Position numbers and translations under genes: made by a program. From NCBI GenBank assembly GCA_015069695.1, contig JADCRZ010000014.1, forward strand, positions 1-64,000: a DNA stretch of 64,000 nucleotides. The letters run 5' to 3'. Every line of letters starts with the position of its first letter. Within the stretch, counting starts at the first letter, position 1. A model generated the notes under the pieces. The model made no database searches. It saw nothing but the letters and a program-made list of their open reading frames with translations, and had not been told where the DNA came from. Of this stretch, positions 33,949-43,324 are shown one piece after another. This stretch comes from Williamsia sp. Its GTDB lineage: Bacteria; Bacteroidota; Bacteroidia; Chitinophagales; Chitinophagaceae.

Positions 33949-36852
33949 TTAGAACCCTTTCTTCTGCAAAGGCTTTGCATCTGCATCAACCTCTATCATT
34001 TCATATCCCAGTCTGCGCAGGCCGGGCATGATGAGGGCTTTGTCGCCGACAAGGACTATGTTCATTTTGTCGGGGTGAAGGTATTTTTTGGTGATGGTGT
34101 TTAAGTCTTTTTTTGTGATGGTGCGCAGGATGGTGTTTTGTTTGGTGACATAATCAGCCGGAAGATTGTACTGCAGGATGCGGCTGATGAAAGCTGCTTT
34201 CTGGACGCCGGTTTCGTAGTTCCGCGCATCGCTTTGTCCGATGGAGCTTTGTGTAAATGCGACCTCTTCATCGGTGATGCCGTTTGTAGCGTATTGGGTG
34301 ATGTCATTCATCACTTCATACAATGCACTGTCTGTAGCTCCCGCCCGGATGCCGCTGCTGAAAGTAAAACCACCTGTGTATTTGTTTCCGCTGAAGCTGC
34401 TGCGTGCGCCGTAGGTCCAGCCTTTGTCTTCGCGCAGGTTCAGGTTTACCCGGCTGTTGAAAGCCCCGCCCAGTGCGTAATTGGCGAGTGTAGCCCGGTA
34501 GTAGTCGCCGGTGGCATCGTATTTCAGGCCGGTCACGTTGCCGATGCGGAATTCTGTTTGGGCTGCCTTGGGAATGTCTACCAGGTACACTTTGGTTTTT
34601 TCAACCTGGGGTGCTGAAGGTGGTGTAGGCAGGTTAAATTTCTTTGCGGGCAACTTGTTGAGAAAATCCAGCTTGGGCAGGATTTCTTCTTCTTTAATAT
34701 CTCCTACTATCACGATCCGTCCTTCCGCCGATGTCATGTAATTGTCGTAGTACGACTGCATGTCAGCGAACTGGATGTTGTTGAGTGTTTCCGTCGTGCC
34801 TTCTTCCGGGATGCCCAGGATGTTGTTGGGACCATAACTCACTCTTGCATACACGTTGCTGGCTACAGCGCTGGGTTGAGATTTGGAATTCTTCATCCGC
34901 TCGCCCAACTGTCTTTTTATCCTGTTGAATGTTTCTTCGTTGAACTGCGGGCTCAGCATTTTTTCCTGCAGGAGCTGCAAGGTAGGATCAAGGTTCTTTT
35001 TCAGCGACTGCACCGTAAACGTAATGGCATCATCCGCGCTGCTGATGCCGATAGAACTGCCCAGCTTCTCAAGTTCCAATGAAAGCTGCTCACTGGTGTG
35101 GTTCTTAGTGTCTTCGTTCATCATGCTGGCAAACAGGTTTACCCAGCCTGCTTTCGATAAGTCGTTTGCTTCCAGGAAGCGGCCTCCTTTCAATGCAATG
35201 CTGATGGTGACCGACGGAACCTCGTTGCTGTAGCTGCTGATCATCCGCATACCATTAGCCAGGTCTTTCTTTTTATAATCCGGCACTTTTACAACCGGGT
35301 TCGCACCGGCAGCCGGAACTTTTTTGCGGTCAAAATTGTCTTTTGCCTTTACGTATTTCAGGCCGGCATACCCATAATCAGGCGCTTTATAATGTGATTG
35401 ATCAATGGTATAATTATCTTCAGCAGCCCTCATGGCCTCCTGCCCCTTGGTAACTGCACTGGCCACCACGCAGTGCTTGTTCTTGATATACGTTTCATAT
35501 ACACGCATGACATCTTCTTTGGTAACGCTGCGGTACATGTCGAGCAGCTTGGCGGTCATATTGGGATTGCCGGCGAATGTTTGGTAGGCAGCCAGCTGGC
35601 TTACCTTTCCTGAAACAGATGTAAGTCCATTGATGATGCGGCTTTCGTACCCGCTTTTAAATTTCTGGATGTCTTCGTCGGTCACGCCCCTTTTCTCAAA
35701 ATCAGTGAAGGCTTCTCTTACCAGCTTATCCATCTCTGCCAGTGATTTACCGGGGTAAGGCGTTACAGCTACAGAAAACTCTCCGGCCAGCTCACTTAAG
35801 CTGCTGGAAGCGCTGGCCTGCAGGGCCTGCTGGGTTTTAATCAATTTTTGATAAAGGATCGAATTGCGGCCGCCACCGCCTCCTCCACCACCGCGTCCGC
35901 CGCCTCTTCCGCCGCCACCGCCACCTTGTCCGAGTACCTGGGCAAGGCAGGCCAGTGCAGCCATATCAGGATGGTATTCGGGAACGGTCGGGTAAACAAT
36001 GCGCAGCATGGGAACGCGGGCGTAATTGTCGACATAGCTCACATAGCGGTCTTTGTCCAGCTGAACCGGCTCCAGCTTAACAGGGGCCACTTCCGGACCA
36101 CGGGGTATAGGACCGAAATACTTTTCCACCAGCTTTACCACATCAGCCGTTTTTACATCTCCTCCAACGGTAACCGTAGCGTTGTTGGGCCCGTACCAGC
36201 GGAGAAAAAAGTTTTTGAGGTCGTTGACGTTCACGCGGTTCAGCTCTTCTACATAACCGATCGTGAGCCATGAATAAGGATGACCGTATGGATAGAGATT
36301 TTTTGCTGTTACCTCACCCATCAAGCCGTAGGGCTGGTTGTCGTAGTTCTGCCCCCTTTCATTTTTTACGGTTGCCCGCTGCACTTCAAATTTCTTTTGC
36401 GTAACAGCATCCATCAGGAAACCCATGCGGTCGGCTTCGAGCCACAACACTTTTTCAAGTTGGTTGCTGGGAACTGTTTCATAATAATTGGTGCGGTCGC
36501 GGTTGGTAGAGCCGTTGAGTGTGCCGCCCGCTTCTGTTACCAGCTTGAAATGCTGCTCATCGGCCACATCATCACTGCCCTGAAACATCATGTGTTCAAA
36601 GAAATGCGCAAACCCTGACTTACCGATCTCTTCGCGCGCAGATCCTACATGGTAAGTCACATCTGCATGAATGATCGGGTCGCTGTGGTCTTCGTGCACG
36701 ATCACGGTAAGTCCGTTGGGAAGCACCCATTTTTCATAAGGAATTACCAGCTCATCTCCTTTTTTAACCACTTTCTCCACCAGCTTTGCCTGGCCCCAGG
36801 CCACAGGGCAAGCCAGCAGTATCAGAGTGGTCAGCTGCAGAATCTTTCTCAT
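33949..36852 (-). CDS. M16 family zinc metallopeptidase, two-domain
   Basis: From the ATG at 36850-36852 the product has 967 residues with a signal peptide (cleaved near AWGQ, residue 20). The first M16 unit has the inverted zinc motif HFFEH (His83, Glu86, His87) and Glu165 (KNERGQ) as the likely third ligand. The second unit (about 520-960) lacks the motif, as in pitrilysin-type enzymes. At residues 308-329 the substrate-side loop carries a Gly/Arg tract with 18 Gly and 3 Arg before NSILYQKL. It probably degrades peptides in the periplasm. A frame extends 24 bases further upstream. Confidence 0.92.
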   Translation of the reverse strand: MRKILQLTTLILLACPVAWGQAKLVEKVVKKGDELVIPYEKWVLPNGLTVIVHEDHSDPIIHADVTYHVGSAREEIGKSGFAHFFEHMMFQGSDDVADEQHFKLVTEAGGTLNGSTNRDRTNYYETVPSNQLEKVLWLEADRMGFLMDAVTQKKFEVQRATVKNERGQNYDNQPYGLMGEVTAKNLYPYGHPYSWLTIGYVEELNRVNVNDLKNFFLRWYGPNNATVTVGGDVKTADVVKLVEKYFGPIPRGPEVAPVKLEPVQLDKDRYVSYVDNYARVPMLRIVYPTVPEYHPDMAALACLAQVLGQGGGGGGRGGGRGGGGGGGGRNSILYQKLIKTQQALQASASSSLSELAGEFSVAVTPYPGKSLAEMDKLVREAFTDFEKRGVTDEDIQKFKSGYESRIINGLTSVSGKVSQLAAYQTFAGNPNMTAKLLDMYRSVTKEDVMRVYETYIKNKHCVVASAVTKGQEAMRAAEDNYTIDQSHYKAPDYGYAGLKYVKAKDNFDRKKVPAAGANPVVKVPDYKKKDLANGMRMISSYSNEVPSVTISIALKGGRFLEANDLSKAGWVNLFASMMNEDTKNHTSEQLSLELEKLGSSIGISSADDAITFTVQSLKKNLDPTLQLLQEKMLSPQFNEETFNRIKRQLGERMKNSKSQPSAVASNVYARVSYGPNNILGIPEEGTTETLNNIQFADMQSYYDNYMTSAEGRIVIVGDIKEEEILPKLDFLNKLPAKKFNLPTPPSAPQVEKTKVYLVDIPKAAQTEFRIGNVTGLKYDATGDYYRATLANYALGGAFNSRVNLNLREDKGWTYGARSSFSGNKYTGGFTFSSGIRAGATDSALYEVMNDITQYATNGITDEEVAFTQSSIGQSDARNYETGVQKAAFISRILQYNLPADYVTKQNTILRTITKKDLNTITKKYLHPDKMNIVLVGDKALIMPGLRRLGYEMIEVDADAKPLQKKGF

Positions 36853-36917
36853 ATGCTTTAATTTTTTATACAGCAATTTACCAAATACGTTTTTACAAAT
36901 TCCCTCTCTACCCCATC

Positions 36918-36950
36918 TTTTGCCGGATTTCCTAAATTCCAGTTACTTTG
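36918..36950 (+). promoter_or_regulatory. Putative promoter of the AIM24-family gene
   Basis: TTTTG (36918-36922), a 20-base spacer and TTACTTTG (36943-36950, one change from TAnnTTTG) lie 37 bases before the preferred start at 36987. If it is used, the upstream ATG at 36948 would not be transcribed. Confidence 0.45.
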
Positions 36951-36986
36951 GTCTTATATTATACCTTCATAAAAACAACTAAACCT

Positions 36987-37784
36987 ATGCGTAACAATCA
37001 CGAGATCGATTACAAAATATATGGAGAAGAACTCCAGTTCGTAGAGATAGAGCTGGACCCGAACGAGACGGCGATCGCTGAAAGCGGCGCTTTTATGATG
37101 ATGGATGACCAGATAGAAATGCAAAGCATTTTCGGAGACGGTTCGCAGCAACAGCAGCAGAGCGGCATATTCAGCAAGCTGGTAGCTGCCGGTAAAAGGC
37201 TCCTGACGGGCGAGAGCTTGTTTATGACGGCATTTACCAATGTGGGAACAGGAAAAAGAAAGGTCAGCTTTGCCGCACCCTATACCGGAAAGATCATTGC
37301 CATGGATCTGCAGGAGCTGGGTGGCCGCATCATTGCCCAGAAAGATGCTTTTTTATGCGCAGCCAAAGGGGTGAGCATCGGCATCCATTTACAGCGCAGG
37401 CTTGGAACCGGCATTTTTGGCGGGGAAGGCTTTATCATGGAAAAGATTGAGGGAGACGGGATGGCCTTTATGCATGCAGGAGGGTATGTGGTAGAGCGCC
37501 AACTGGCACCCGGTGAATTGCTTCGTGTTGACACAGGTTGTGTAGTGGCCTATACCGGCGCCATTGATTTTGACATAGAACTGGTAAAGGGCGTACGCAA
37601 CTGGATCTTCGGGGGAGAAGGCTTGTTCTTTGCCGTGCTGCGCGGCCCGGGCAAAGTGTGGCTGCAGTCGCTGCCGATCAGCCGGCTGGCCAGCAAAATT
37701 GTTTCTTATGGAGTCGGCCGCAGAAAAGAAGAAGGCAGCATCCTGGGCGGACTGGGCAACCTGCTGGACGGAGACGGATTTTAA
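36987..37784 (+). CDS. TIGR00266/AIM24 family protein
   Basis: The 265-aa protein starts MRNNHEIDYKIYGEELQFVEIELDPNETAIAESGAFMMMDDQIEM, the family signature. Conserved GESLFMTAFTN, KISFAAPYTGKIIAMDL-like and FGGEGLFFAVLRGPGKVWLQS segments follow. AIM24 proteins are beta-rich and linked to mitochondrial membrane organisation in yeast; the bacterial role is not established. I choose the ATG at 36987 because an upstream ATG (36948) overlaps the predicted promoter. It is cytoplasmic by sequence and stands alone. Confidence 0.88.
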   Translation: MRNNHEIDYKIYGEELQFVEIELDPNETAIAESGAFMMMDDQIEMQSIFGDGSQQQQQSGIFSKLVAAGKRLLTGESLFMTAFTNVGTGKRKVSFAAPYTGKIIAMDLQELGGRIIAQKDAFLCAAKGVSIGIHLQRRLGTGIFGGEGFIMEKIEGDGMAFMHAGGYVVERQLAPGELLRVDTGCVVAYTGAIDFDIELVKGVRNWIFGGEGLFFAVLRGPGKVWLQSLPISRLASKIVSYGVGRRKEEGSILGGLGNLLDGDGF

Positions 37785-37892
37785 TTTAGTATAGAAAACT
37801 CCTTGTTATGTTGTGCTGATAAACGATCTTGCCATAACTGCTTTGCCATTTAGTTTTAGCCCCTGCTGCTATCCATTACACAAAATCAGTTT

Positions 37893-40800
37893 ATGAGAAA
37901 GATCGTTTATCTATCCGCTTTGGCGCTTACCATTCTTATTGCATCTGGTAAAGCGCAATCCCAATCATCCATTCCTGCTTTTGCAGAACCAGCCATTTCA
38001 CCTGACGGTACGGAGATCGCTTTTGTTTCCGGCGGCGACATCTGGACCGTTCCGGCCAAAGGAGGCGAAGCCAGGCTGCTGATCTCCAACGAAGACAATG
38101 AATCTCGGCCGCTTTATTCACCGGATGGCCGCTACCTGGCGTTCACTTCCACCCGCTCCGGCAATGGCGACATCTATGTTTTTAATTTTGAGACAGGCAA
38201 TCTCAGGCGTACGACCTTCGATGATGGGCGGGAAGAACTCAGTGCCTGGTCGCATGATGGTCAATATCTTTATTTTTCTTCCACCAGCCGGGACATTTCC
38301 GGCATGAACGATGTATTCCGCGTAAAGCTAAGCGGCGGTACGCCCATGGCCGTTACAGACGACCGTTACACCAACGAATTTTATGCAATGCCTTCACCCG
38401 ATGGCAATCAACTTGCTTTTACAGCAAGAGGCATTGCAGCCAGCCAGTGGTGGCGCCGGGGGCATAGTCACCTGGACGAATCTGAGATCTGGCTGCGCAA
38501 GGAAGGCAAGCCGGCCGTGTATGAACGTGTTACACAGGGAGGTGCCAAAGAGTTATGGCCCCTGTGGAGCCCCGATGCGCAAACCCTGTTTTATGTTTCA
38601 GACAGAAGCGGCAACCAGAATCTCTGGAGCCAGCCAATCAAGGGCACAGCCAAACAGCTTACAAAATTTAATAATGGCAGGGTACTCTGGCCATCCATGT
38701 CTGCCAACGGGAAAGAAATTGTTTTTGAACGCGACTTCAAGATCTGGAAGTATGATGTAGCAGCTGGCAATGCGGCAGAAGTAAAGATCACCCGGCGCGG
38801 TGCAGCCGCCGGACCGGCAGTAGAGCACCAGCAACTCAATAGCCAGTTCCGCCAGCTGGTCCTTTCTCCCGACGGCAAAAAGCTGGCTTTTGTTGCCCAT
38901 GGTGAAGTATTTGCCGCGGCAGCCCGGGAGGGAGGGAGCGCCACACGCATTACCAACACAACTTCCAACGAATCGCAGCTTGCATGGGCACTCAATAGCA
39001 ACAGCCTGGTATATGTGTCTGACAGAGATGGTACGGCACACCTGTACCAGTATAATTTTATCACCGCTACCGAAACCAGGCTGACCAATGAAAGCACGGA
39101 CGATGCATCACCGGTTTTCTCGCCCAATGGCCGGCAGCTTGCTTTCGTGCGCAACGGGCAGGAGCTGCGGGTGATGGACTTTGCCACCAAAAAAGAAACT
39201 CAATTGGCCAAAGGCTACCTGGGCCGCCCTCCCTCCTTTTCCACCGGTGGTGTGGTATGGTCGCCGGATGGGAAATGGATCGCGTATGCCGGGTATGGTG
39301 TCAAAACCTTCCGGAACGTATACCTTGTTCCTTCTGCAGGAGGTGAGTCTAAACCGGTGAGCTTTCTGGCCAATACATTTGGTGGCGGCCTCAGCTGGAG
39401 CCCCGATGGAAAATATATTCTTTTCAGCACCAACCAGCGCACCGAGAACAGCTCTATTGCAAGGATAGACCTTACACCGCGGCTTTCCCGTTTTGCCGAA
39501 GACCAGTTCCAGGAAATGTTCAGCGAGCAACGGACGCCCGGCCAGACACCTGCTGATCCGGCAAGTCCTGTTTCCAGACCCGCTACTCCTACGGCTCCGC
39601 GGCCGGATACTTCCCTGGCCACCAATGCCCGCAATACGAATACAAAGCCTGCGGCCGAACCGGTTAAGATCGTTTTTGAAGACATCAATCAACGCCTCAG
39701 CCTGCTTCCGCTTGAAGTGAATGTAAACAGCCAGACGATCAGCAAAGACGGAAAAACCCTGCTGATCTCTGCATCGGTAGCCGGGCAGGCAAACCTGTAC
39801 ACTTATTCTCTTGATGAAAATGCTGGTGGAAGAGAGCAGGGCGCATTGCGTCAGCTTACCTCTACCGGCGGTTTTAAATCAGATGCCCAATTTTCACCGG
39901 ACGGTAGAGAAGTGTTTTATATGGAACAAGGCCGCATTCAATCTATTTCGCTGGATTCCAGGGTGCCCCGTCCGATTGCAGTTACTGCAGAACTGGATGT
40001 GGACTTTAACCGCGAAAAGACCGAAGTATTCCACCAGGCCTGGGACGTGCTGAACAAAGGCTTCTATGATCCGAAATTTCATGGCAACGACTGGCAGGGT
40101 GTGCGTACACAATATGAACCCCTGGTAGCTGCCGCTACTACGCCGGATGAACTTCGCCGCCTGCTCAACCTGATGGTAGGCGAGCTGAATGCTTCCCATT
40201 CAGGTGTTTCCGGTCCACCGCAAGGAGGCAACCAGTCTTCTATAGGAAAAATCGGGTTGCGCTACGACCGGGAAGAATATGAGAAGAATGGCAAACTGCG
40301 CATAACCGAGGTCGTGAAAAGAGGGCCAGCTGCCTTCAGCGACAGCATCCATGCAGGAGATTACCTGGTAGCGATCGACAATACGCCTGTAACAGACAAA
40401 ACCAATGTAGACCAGCTGCTTGAAAACAAGGTCAACCGGAAAGTAGTCCTGACGGTATCTTCCGGCGCCGGAGGAGCGCAGCGAAAAGTAGCCGTGCGGC
40501 CTGTTTCAATCGCGGTAGAAAAAGGATTGCTCTACAAACAATGGGTGCAGCAGTCACGTGATTATGTAAACAAGATCAGCAATGGCCGGTTGGGTTATGT
40601 ACACATAGCAGACATGAGTGAACAGGCACTCACCCAACTGTACTTTGACCTCGATGCAGAAAACCAGGCCAAAGAAGGCGTGATTGTAGACATCCGCAAC
40701 AACAACGGTGGTTTTGTAAACGCGTACGCCCTGGATGTGCTTACCCGCAAGCCATACCTCACCATGACAGGCCGCGGTATGCCTGCCGCTCCGGCCCGTA

Positions 40801-41171
40801 CCCAACTGGGCCAGCGCACCCTGGAGGCACCCACCATCCTGCTCACCAACCAGCATTCCCTTTCCGATGCAGAAGATTTCACGGAAGGCTACCGTACCCT
40901 TCAGCTAGGCAAAGTAGTAGGCGAACCTACCGGCGGCTGGATCATCTTTACTTCCAGCGCCCAATTGCTCGACGGATCTTCGGTCCGGCTTCCTTTCAGC
41001 CGCATCACCGATCACGAAGGCAAAGACATGGAATTGCATCCCCGTCCTGTTGACGTTCCAGTATCAAGACCGATCGGGGAAACATATACCGGTAAAGATT
41101 CCCAACTGGATACAGCCGTAAAAGAGCTGCTGGGCCAGATTGATGGAACCAAGTCGGTAAAGAATAAATAA
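37893..41171 (+). CDS. Tricorn-like S41 protease with N-terminal beta-propeller
   Basis: The 1092-aa protein has a signal peptide (cleaved near KAQSQ, residue 22). TolB/WD40-like propeller blades with SPDG motifs follow (about 30-690), then the core C1 helical segment, a PDZ domain (about 800-860) and the S41 tail-protease core (about 880-1080). HSLSDAED (about 988-995) carries the candidate nucleophile serine, and NNNGGF precedes it. A Pro/Ala/Thr-rich linker lies near 550-590. Tricorn homologues with a signal peptide are common in Bacteroidota; the role is probably periplasmic peptide degradation. A SixA-like gene follows 23 bases later. Confidence 0.9.
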   Translation: MRKIVYLSALALTILIASGKAQSQSSIPAFAEPAISPDGTEIAFVSGGDIWTVPAKGGEARLLISNEDNESRPLYSPDGRYLAFTSTRSGNGDIYVFNFETGNLRRTTFDDGREELSAWSHDGQYLYFSSTSRDISGMNDVFRVKLSGGTPMAVTDDRYTNEFYAMPSPDGNQLAFTARGIAASQWWRRGHSHLDESEIWLRKEGKPAVYERVTQGGAKELWPLWSPDAQTLFYVSDRSGNQNLWSQPIKGTAKQLTKFNNGRVLWPSMSANGKEIVFERDFKIWKYDVAAGNAAEVKITRRGAAAGPAVEHQQLNSQFRQLVLSPDGKKLAFVAHGEVFAAAAREGGSATRITNTTSNESQLAWALNSNSLVYVSDRDGTAHLYQYNFITATETRLTNESTDDASPVFSPNGRQLAFVRNGQELRVMDFATKKETQLAKGYLGRPPSFSTGGVVWSPDGKWIAYAGYGVKTFRNVYLVPSAGGESKPVSFLANTFGGGLSWSPDGKYILFSTNQRTENSSIARIDLTPRLSRFAEDQFQEMFSEQRTPGQTPADPASPVSRPATPTAPRPDTSLATNARNTNTKPAAEPVKIVFEDINQRLSLLPLEVNVNSQTISKDGKTLLISASVAGQANLYTYSLDENAGGREQGALRQLTSTGGFKSDAQFSPDGREVFYMEQGRIQSISLDSRVPRPIAVTAELDVDFNREKTEVFHQAWDVLNKGFYDPKFHGNDWQGVRTQYEPLVAAATTPDELRRLLNLMVGELNASHSGVSGPPQGGNQSSIGKIGLRYDREEYEKNGKLRITEVVKRGPAAFSDSIHAGDYLVAIDNTPVTDKTNVDQLLENKVNRKVVLTVSSGAGGAQRKVAVRPVSIAVEKGLLYKQWVQQSRDYVNKISNGRLGYVHIADMSEQALTQLYFDLDAENQAKEGVIVDIRNNNGGFVNAYALDVLTRKPYLTMTGRGMPAAPARTQLGQRTLEAPTILLTNQHSLSDAEDFTEGYRTLQLGKVVGEPTGGWIIFTSSAQLLDGSSVRLPFSRITDHEGKDMELHPRPVDVPVSRPIGETYTGKDSQLDTAVKELLGQIDGTKSVKNK

Positions 41172-41194
41172 ACAACGCAAAACAAGTCTCTCTT

Positions 41195-41689
41195 ATGAAA
41201 ACCTTGTTTCTTATCCGCCATGCAAAAAGCAGCCAGGAATTTGGCGTGGATGATTTTGACCGGCCCCTGAACGACCGGGGTAAAAGGGATGCGCCTGCAA
41301 TGGGTAAGCGGATCCGGGATAGAGAGATCAGGATTGAAACCTTTGTTTCCAGCCCGGCCAAGCGGGCCAGTCAAACGGCTGGATTGTTTGCCGGGAAATA
41401 CGGGTTTGCAGAAGAAGCAATCCGCTATGTTCCGGCGCTCTACCTTGCCGCACCGGCTGCCTTGCGCAAGGTGATCGAAGAAATAGATGACCAGTACAGC
41501 TCCGCCGCCATTTTTGCCCACAACCCGGGGCTTACCGATCTGGCAAATGAACTGACAAATATCCGGATAGACAACATGCCTACCTGCAGCATCTATGCTG
41601 TTTCCGTCCAAACTGAGCGGTGGGCAGATTTTATGGCGGCAGAGAAGCAATACTTGTTTTTCGACTATCCGAAAAAAATAGCTGATTGA
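41195..41689 (+). CDS. SixA-like histidine phosphatase
   Basis: The 164-aa phosphatase of the phosphoglycerate-mutase superfamily has the RHAKSS motif (Arg8, catalytic His9), Arg57 in SPAKRASQT, and the second His109 (AIFAHNPGL). It resembles SixA, which dephosphorylates phospho-histidine in HPt proteins, but substrates vary in this family. It lies 23 bases behind the tricorn-like gene and ends 5 bases before a convergent glycosyltransferase. Its terminator lies inside that gene. Confidence 0.88.
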   Translation: MKTLFLIRHAKSSQEFGVDDFDRPLNDRGKRDAPAMGKRIRDREIRIETFVSSPAKRASQTAGLFAGKYGFAEEAIRYVPALYLAAPAALRKVIEEIDDQYSSAAIFAHNPGLTDLANELTNIRIDNMPTCSIYAVSVQTERWADFMAAEKQYLFFDYPKKIAD

Positions 41690-41694
41690 TCCCG

Positions 41695-42858
41695 TTACTT
41701 AACTGATGAATGAACGGACCCGGCAATGGGTCCGTTTGCTTTTTTCAACTTCGATACAAAAGTTTCCAGTTCTTCCTTATATATATAGGATGACAATCCA
41801 TCCATAGGGGCAAACGCACCTGTTTTTGCCAGTTGCAAAGCTTTTTCCAGCGAGAAATGGTTCTGGCGGAAACAGATGCAAAGTTGTTTTTGCTGCAGGT
41901 AATCAGCAAGATAAATTTGCTCCGGCTGTCCGGGCGTAGGAACAAAGATGCATTTCTTTCCACGCCCTGTTATATCCATTACAGTGCTGTACCCAGAACG
42001 GCTGACAATGGTTTCCGCTCTTGAAATTTCAGCAGCCAGTTCGGGTGCTGATAAATAATTATGGACAACAACATATTTAGACAAGAGAGGAGGGGCATTT
42101 TCTGCCTTTGGCAATCCGCGCACCAACACGGCGGGAACCTGCAAACGATCCAGTTGGCTGAACACGATCTCTTCAAAGATGCTGCGCTGGGGCTCGGGGC
42201 CTGATAGGACAATGAGCAAGCTGCCCGGGTTACCGGCAGGCAAGGGCTCAGCAATGCGTGAAAGCCGGCCGATATAACTGACTGGAACAGAAGGCATCTG
42301 CCGGGGATGGGATAATTTTCCGGCCAGATTTGCGTTCTCTTTATAGTCGGGTACCCAGCAGGCGCCGAATTGTTGAATGAACCGGTAATTGATTTTTTGA
42401 ACCAGCCAGCGGGCAGGTGCACCAAATGGAGTTTGGATGGCCAGTTGGTGAGTAACAAATATGCAGGGCAGTTTTTTGCTGAACAGACCATATCGGTTGT
42501 CTGATATTACAGCATGGACCGGGGTTGATTGAACAAATTTCTTTAGCCACCTGTTTTCCTGATAGATGGTTGCAACGATTCGAGGTACTTGTAAGATGAT
42601 CTTTGCCAGTGTTTGCCAGCCGCTTCTGCCATAGGCAAGCCGGTATCCTTTCAAGGAAACAAATTTGAGATTTGTAAATTCTTTTTCAAGGATGGCCTGC
42701 TGTTTTTCATCGACCGCCGCAACCACCTGGCAACCAAGAGATAAAAAATAATGGATCAGCGGAATGCACCGGGTTGTATGTCCCAATCCCCAATCGAGGG
42801 GCGCAAACAAAACAACCGGATTCGTTAAAGAAAGATTATTTTTTTGAGGGCCTGCCAA
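41695..42858 (-). CDS. Glycosyltransferase, MurG/GT28-like
   Basis: The 387-aa protein starts with FAPLDWGLGHTTRCIPLIHYF, the N-terminal nucleotide-sugar fold with a GxGHxxR motif. The C-terminal half has a GT28-like donor site (SGPEPQR..., VVHNYLSAPELAAEISRAETIVSRSGYSTVMDI). In Bacteroidota such genes often lie near polysaccharide or teichuronic-type loci; no such locus is here. There is no ATG near the N-terminus, and a TTG at 42856-42858 is the best start. The last codons contain the terminator hairpin of the convergent SixA-like gene. Confidence 0.85.
   Translation of the reverse strand: MAGPQKNNLSLTNPVVLFAPLDWGLGHTTRCIPLIHYFLSLGCQVVAAVDEKQQAILEKEFTNLKFVSLKGYRLAYGRSGWQTLAKIILQVPRIVATIYQENRWLKKFVQSTPVHAVISDNRYGLFSKKLPCIFVTHQLAIQTPFGAPARWLVQKINYRFIQQFGACWVPDYKENANLAGKLSHPRQMPSVPVSYIGRLSRIAEPLPAGNPGSLLIVLSGPEPQRSIFEEIVFSQLDRLQVPAVLVRGLPKAENAPPLLSKYVVVHNYLSAPELAAEISRAETIVSRSGYSTVMDITGRGKKCIFVPTPGQPEQIYLADYLQQKQLCICFRQNHFSLEKALQLAKTGAFAPMDGLSSYIYKEELETFVSKLKKANGPIAGSVHSSVK
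41713..41746 (+). terminator. Rho-independent terminator inside the opposite-strand gene
   Basis: AACGGACCC (41713-41721) pairs perfectly with GGGTCCGTT (41728-41736) over a 6-base loop, followed by TGCTTTTTTC. It serves the SixA-like gene (stop 41689) yet lies wholly within the coding 3' end of the convergent glycosyltransferase. Confidence 0.8.
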
Positions 42859-42901
42859 ATAGAATTTTATTTTTGTTATGAAAAATAACTAATTTAGTTA
42901 T
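42844..42901 (+). promoter_or_regulatory. Promoter and 17-bp dyad of the tiny lipoprotein operon
   Basis: TTG (42844-42846), 21 bases, then TATTTTTG (42868-42875) fit the Bacteroidota promoter pattern. The -33 element is within the start of the divergent glycosyltransferase. Just after the expected start of transcription is a perfect dyad, ATAACTAA-T-TTAGTTAT (42885-42901), which looks like an operator. Confidence 0.55.
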
Positions 42902-42910
42902 CCTAAATTT

Positions 42911-43042
42911 ATGAAGAAGACGCCACTCCTTTTGTTTGTTGTTATCAGTATTATTATGGCCAGTTGCAGCAGCAGCGGACGCATGGGTGGCTCCAAAAAG
43001 GGCTGTGGATGCGGCGTTCACAAAGGTTATGTAGGTTATTAA
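42911..43042 (+). CDS. Tiny Cys-rich lipoprotein, 43 aa
   Basis: ATG at 42911 opens a 43-residue frame ending at TAA 43040-43042. Residues 2-18 are a lysine-led hydrophobic signal and MASC places a lipid-modified Cys at residue 19. The mature part is only 25 residues: Ser/Gly-rich, then GCGCGVHKGYVGY with Cys32, Cys34 and His37, which could bind a metal. It has its own promoter, and a partner gene begins 12 bases downstream. Similar tiny lipoproteins occur in Bacteroidota, but I know of no function. Confidence 0.65.
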   Translation: MKKTPLLLFVVISIIMASCSSSGRMGGSKKGCGCGVHKGYVGY

Positions 43043-43054
43043 AAATCTAATATA

Positions 43055-43303
43055 ATGATAGATAGGAACCGCGATTTGCTTGTATTGATTAAAGACGAAT
43101 TTAAAAACGAACAAGCCATTGAAAATGAGCTGGAGCAGTTAAACGAATTGCTGCACACCACAGAAACAATGGACAATTACTGTATTGCCTACGAAGTAAT
43201 CGACCTGAATAAGTATAAGATCTTCAACCAGTACAGAAAGATTGTACAGGTGCTGAGCCAGAAAAAGCTAAAGCCTTTTCAATTTATCTGTAACAAGAAC
43301 TAA
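43055..43303 (+). CDS. Small protein of unknown function, partner of the tiny lipoprotein
   Basis: The 82-residue, largely helical, charged protein starts MIDRNRDLLVLIKDEFKNEQAIENELEQLNELLH. It lacks a signal peptide or membrane helix. The N-terminal half is a likely coiled coil with Glu/Leu heptads. It follows the 43-aa lipoprotein by 12 bases in the same direction and is closed by a strong terminator, so the two form a bicistronic unit. I do not recognise the family. Confidence 0.65.
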   Translation: MIDRNRDLLVLIKDEFKNEQAIENELEQLNELLHTTETMDNYCIAYEVIDLNKYKIFNQYRKIVQVLSQKKLKPFQFICNKN

Positions 43304-43324
43304 ACTTCTGCTATTAAAATTTTT

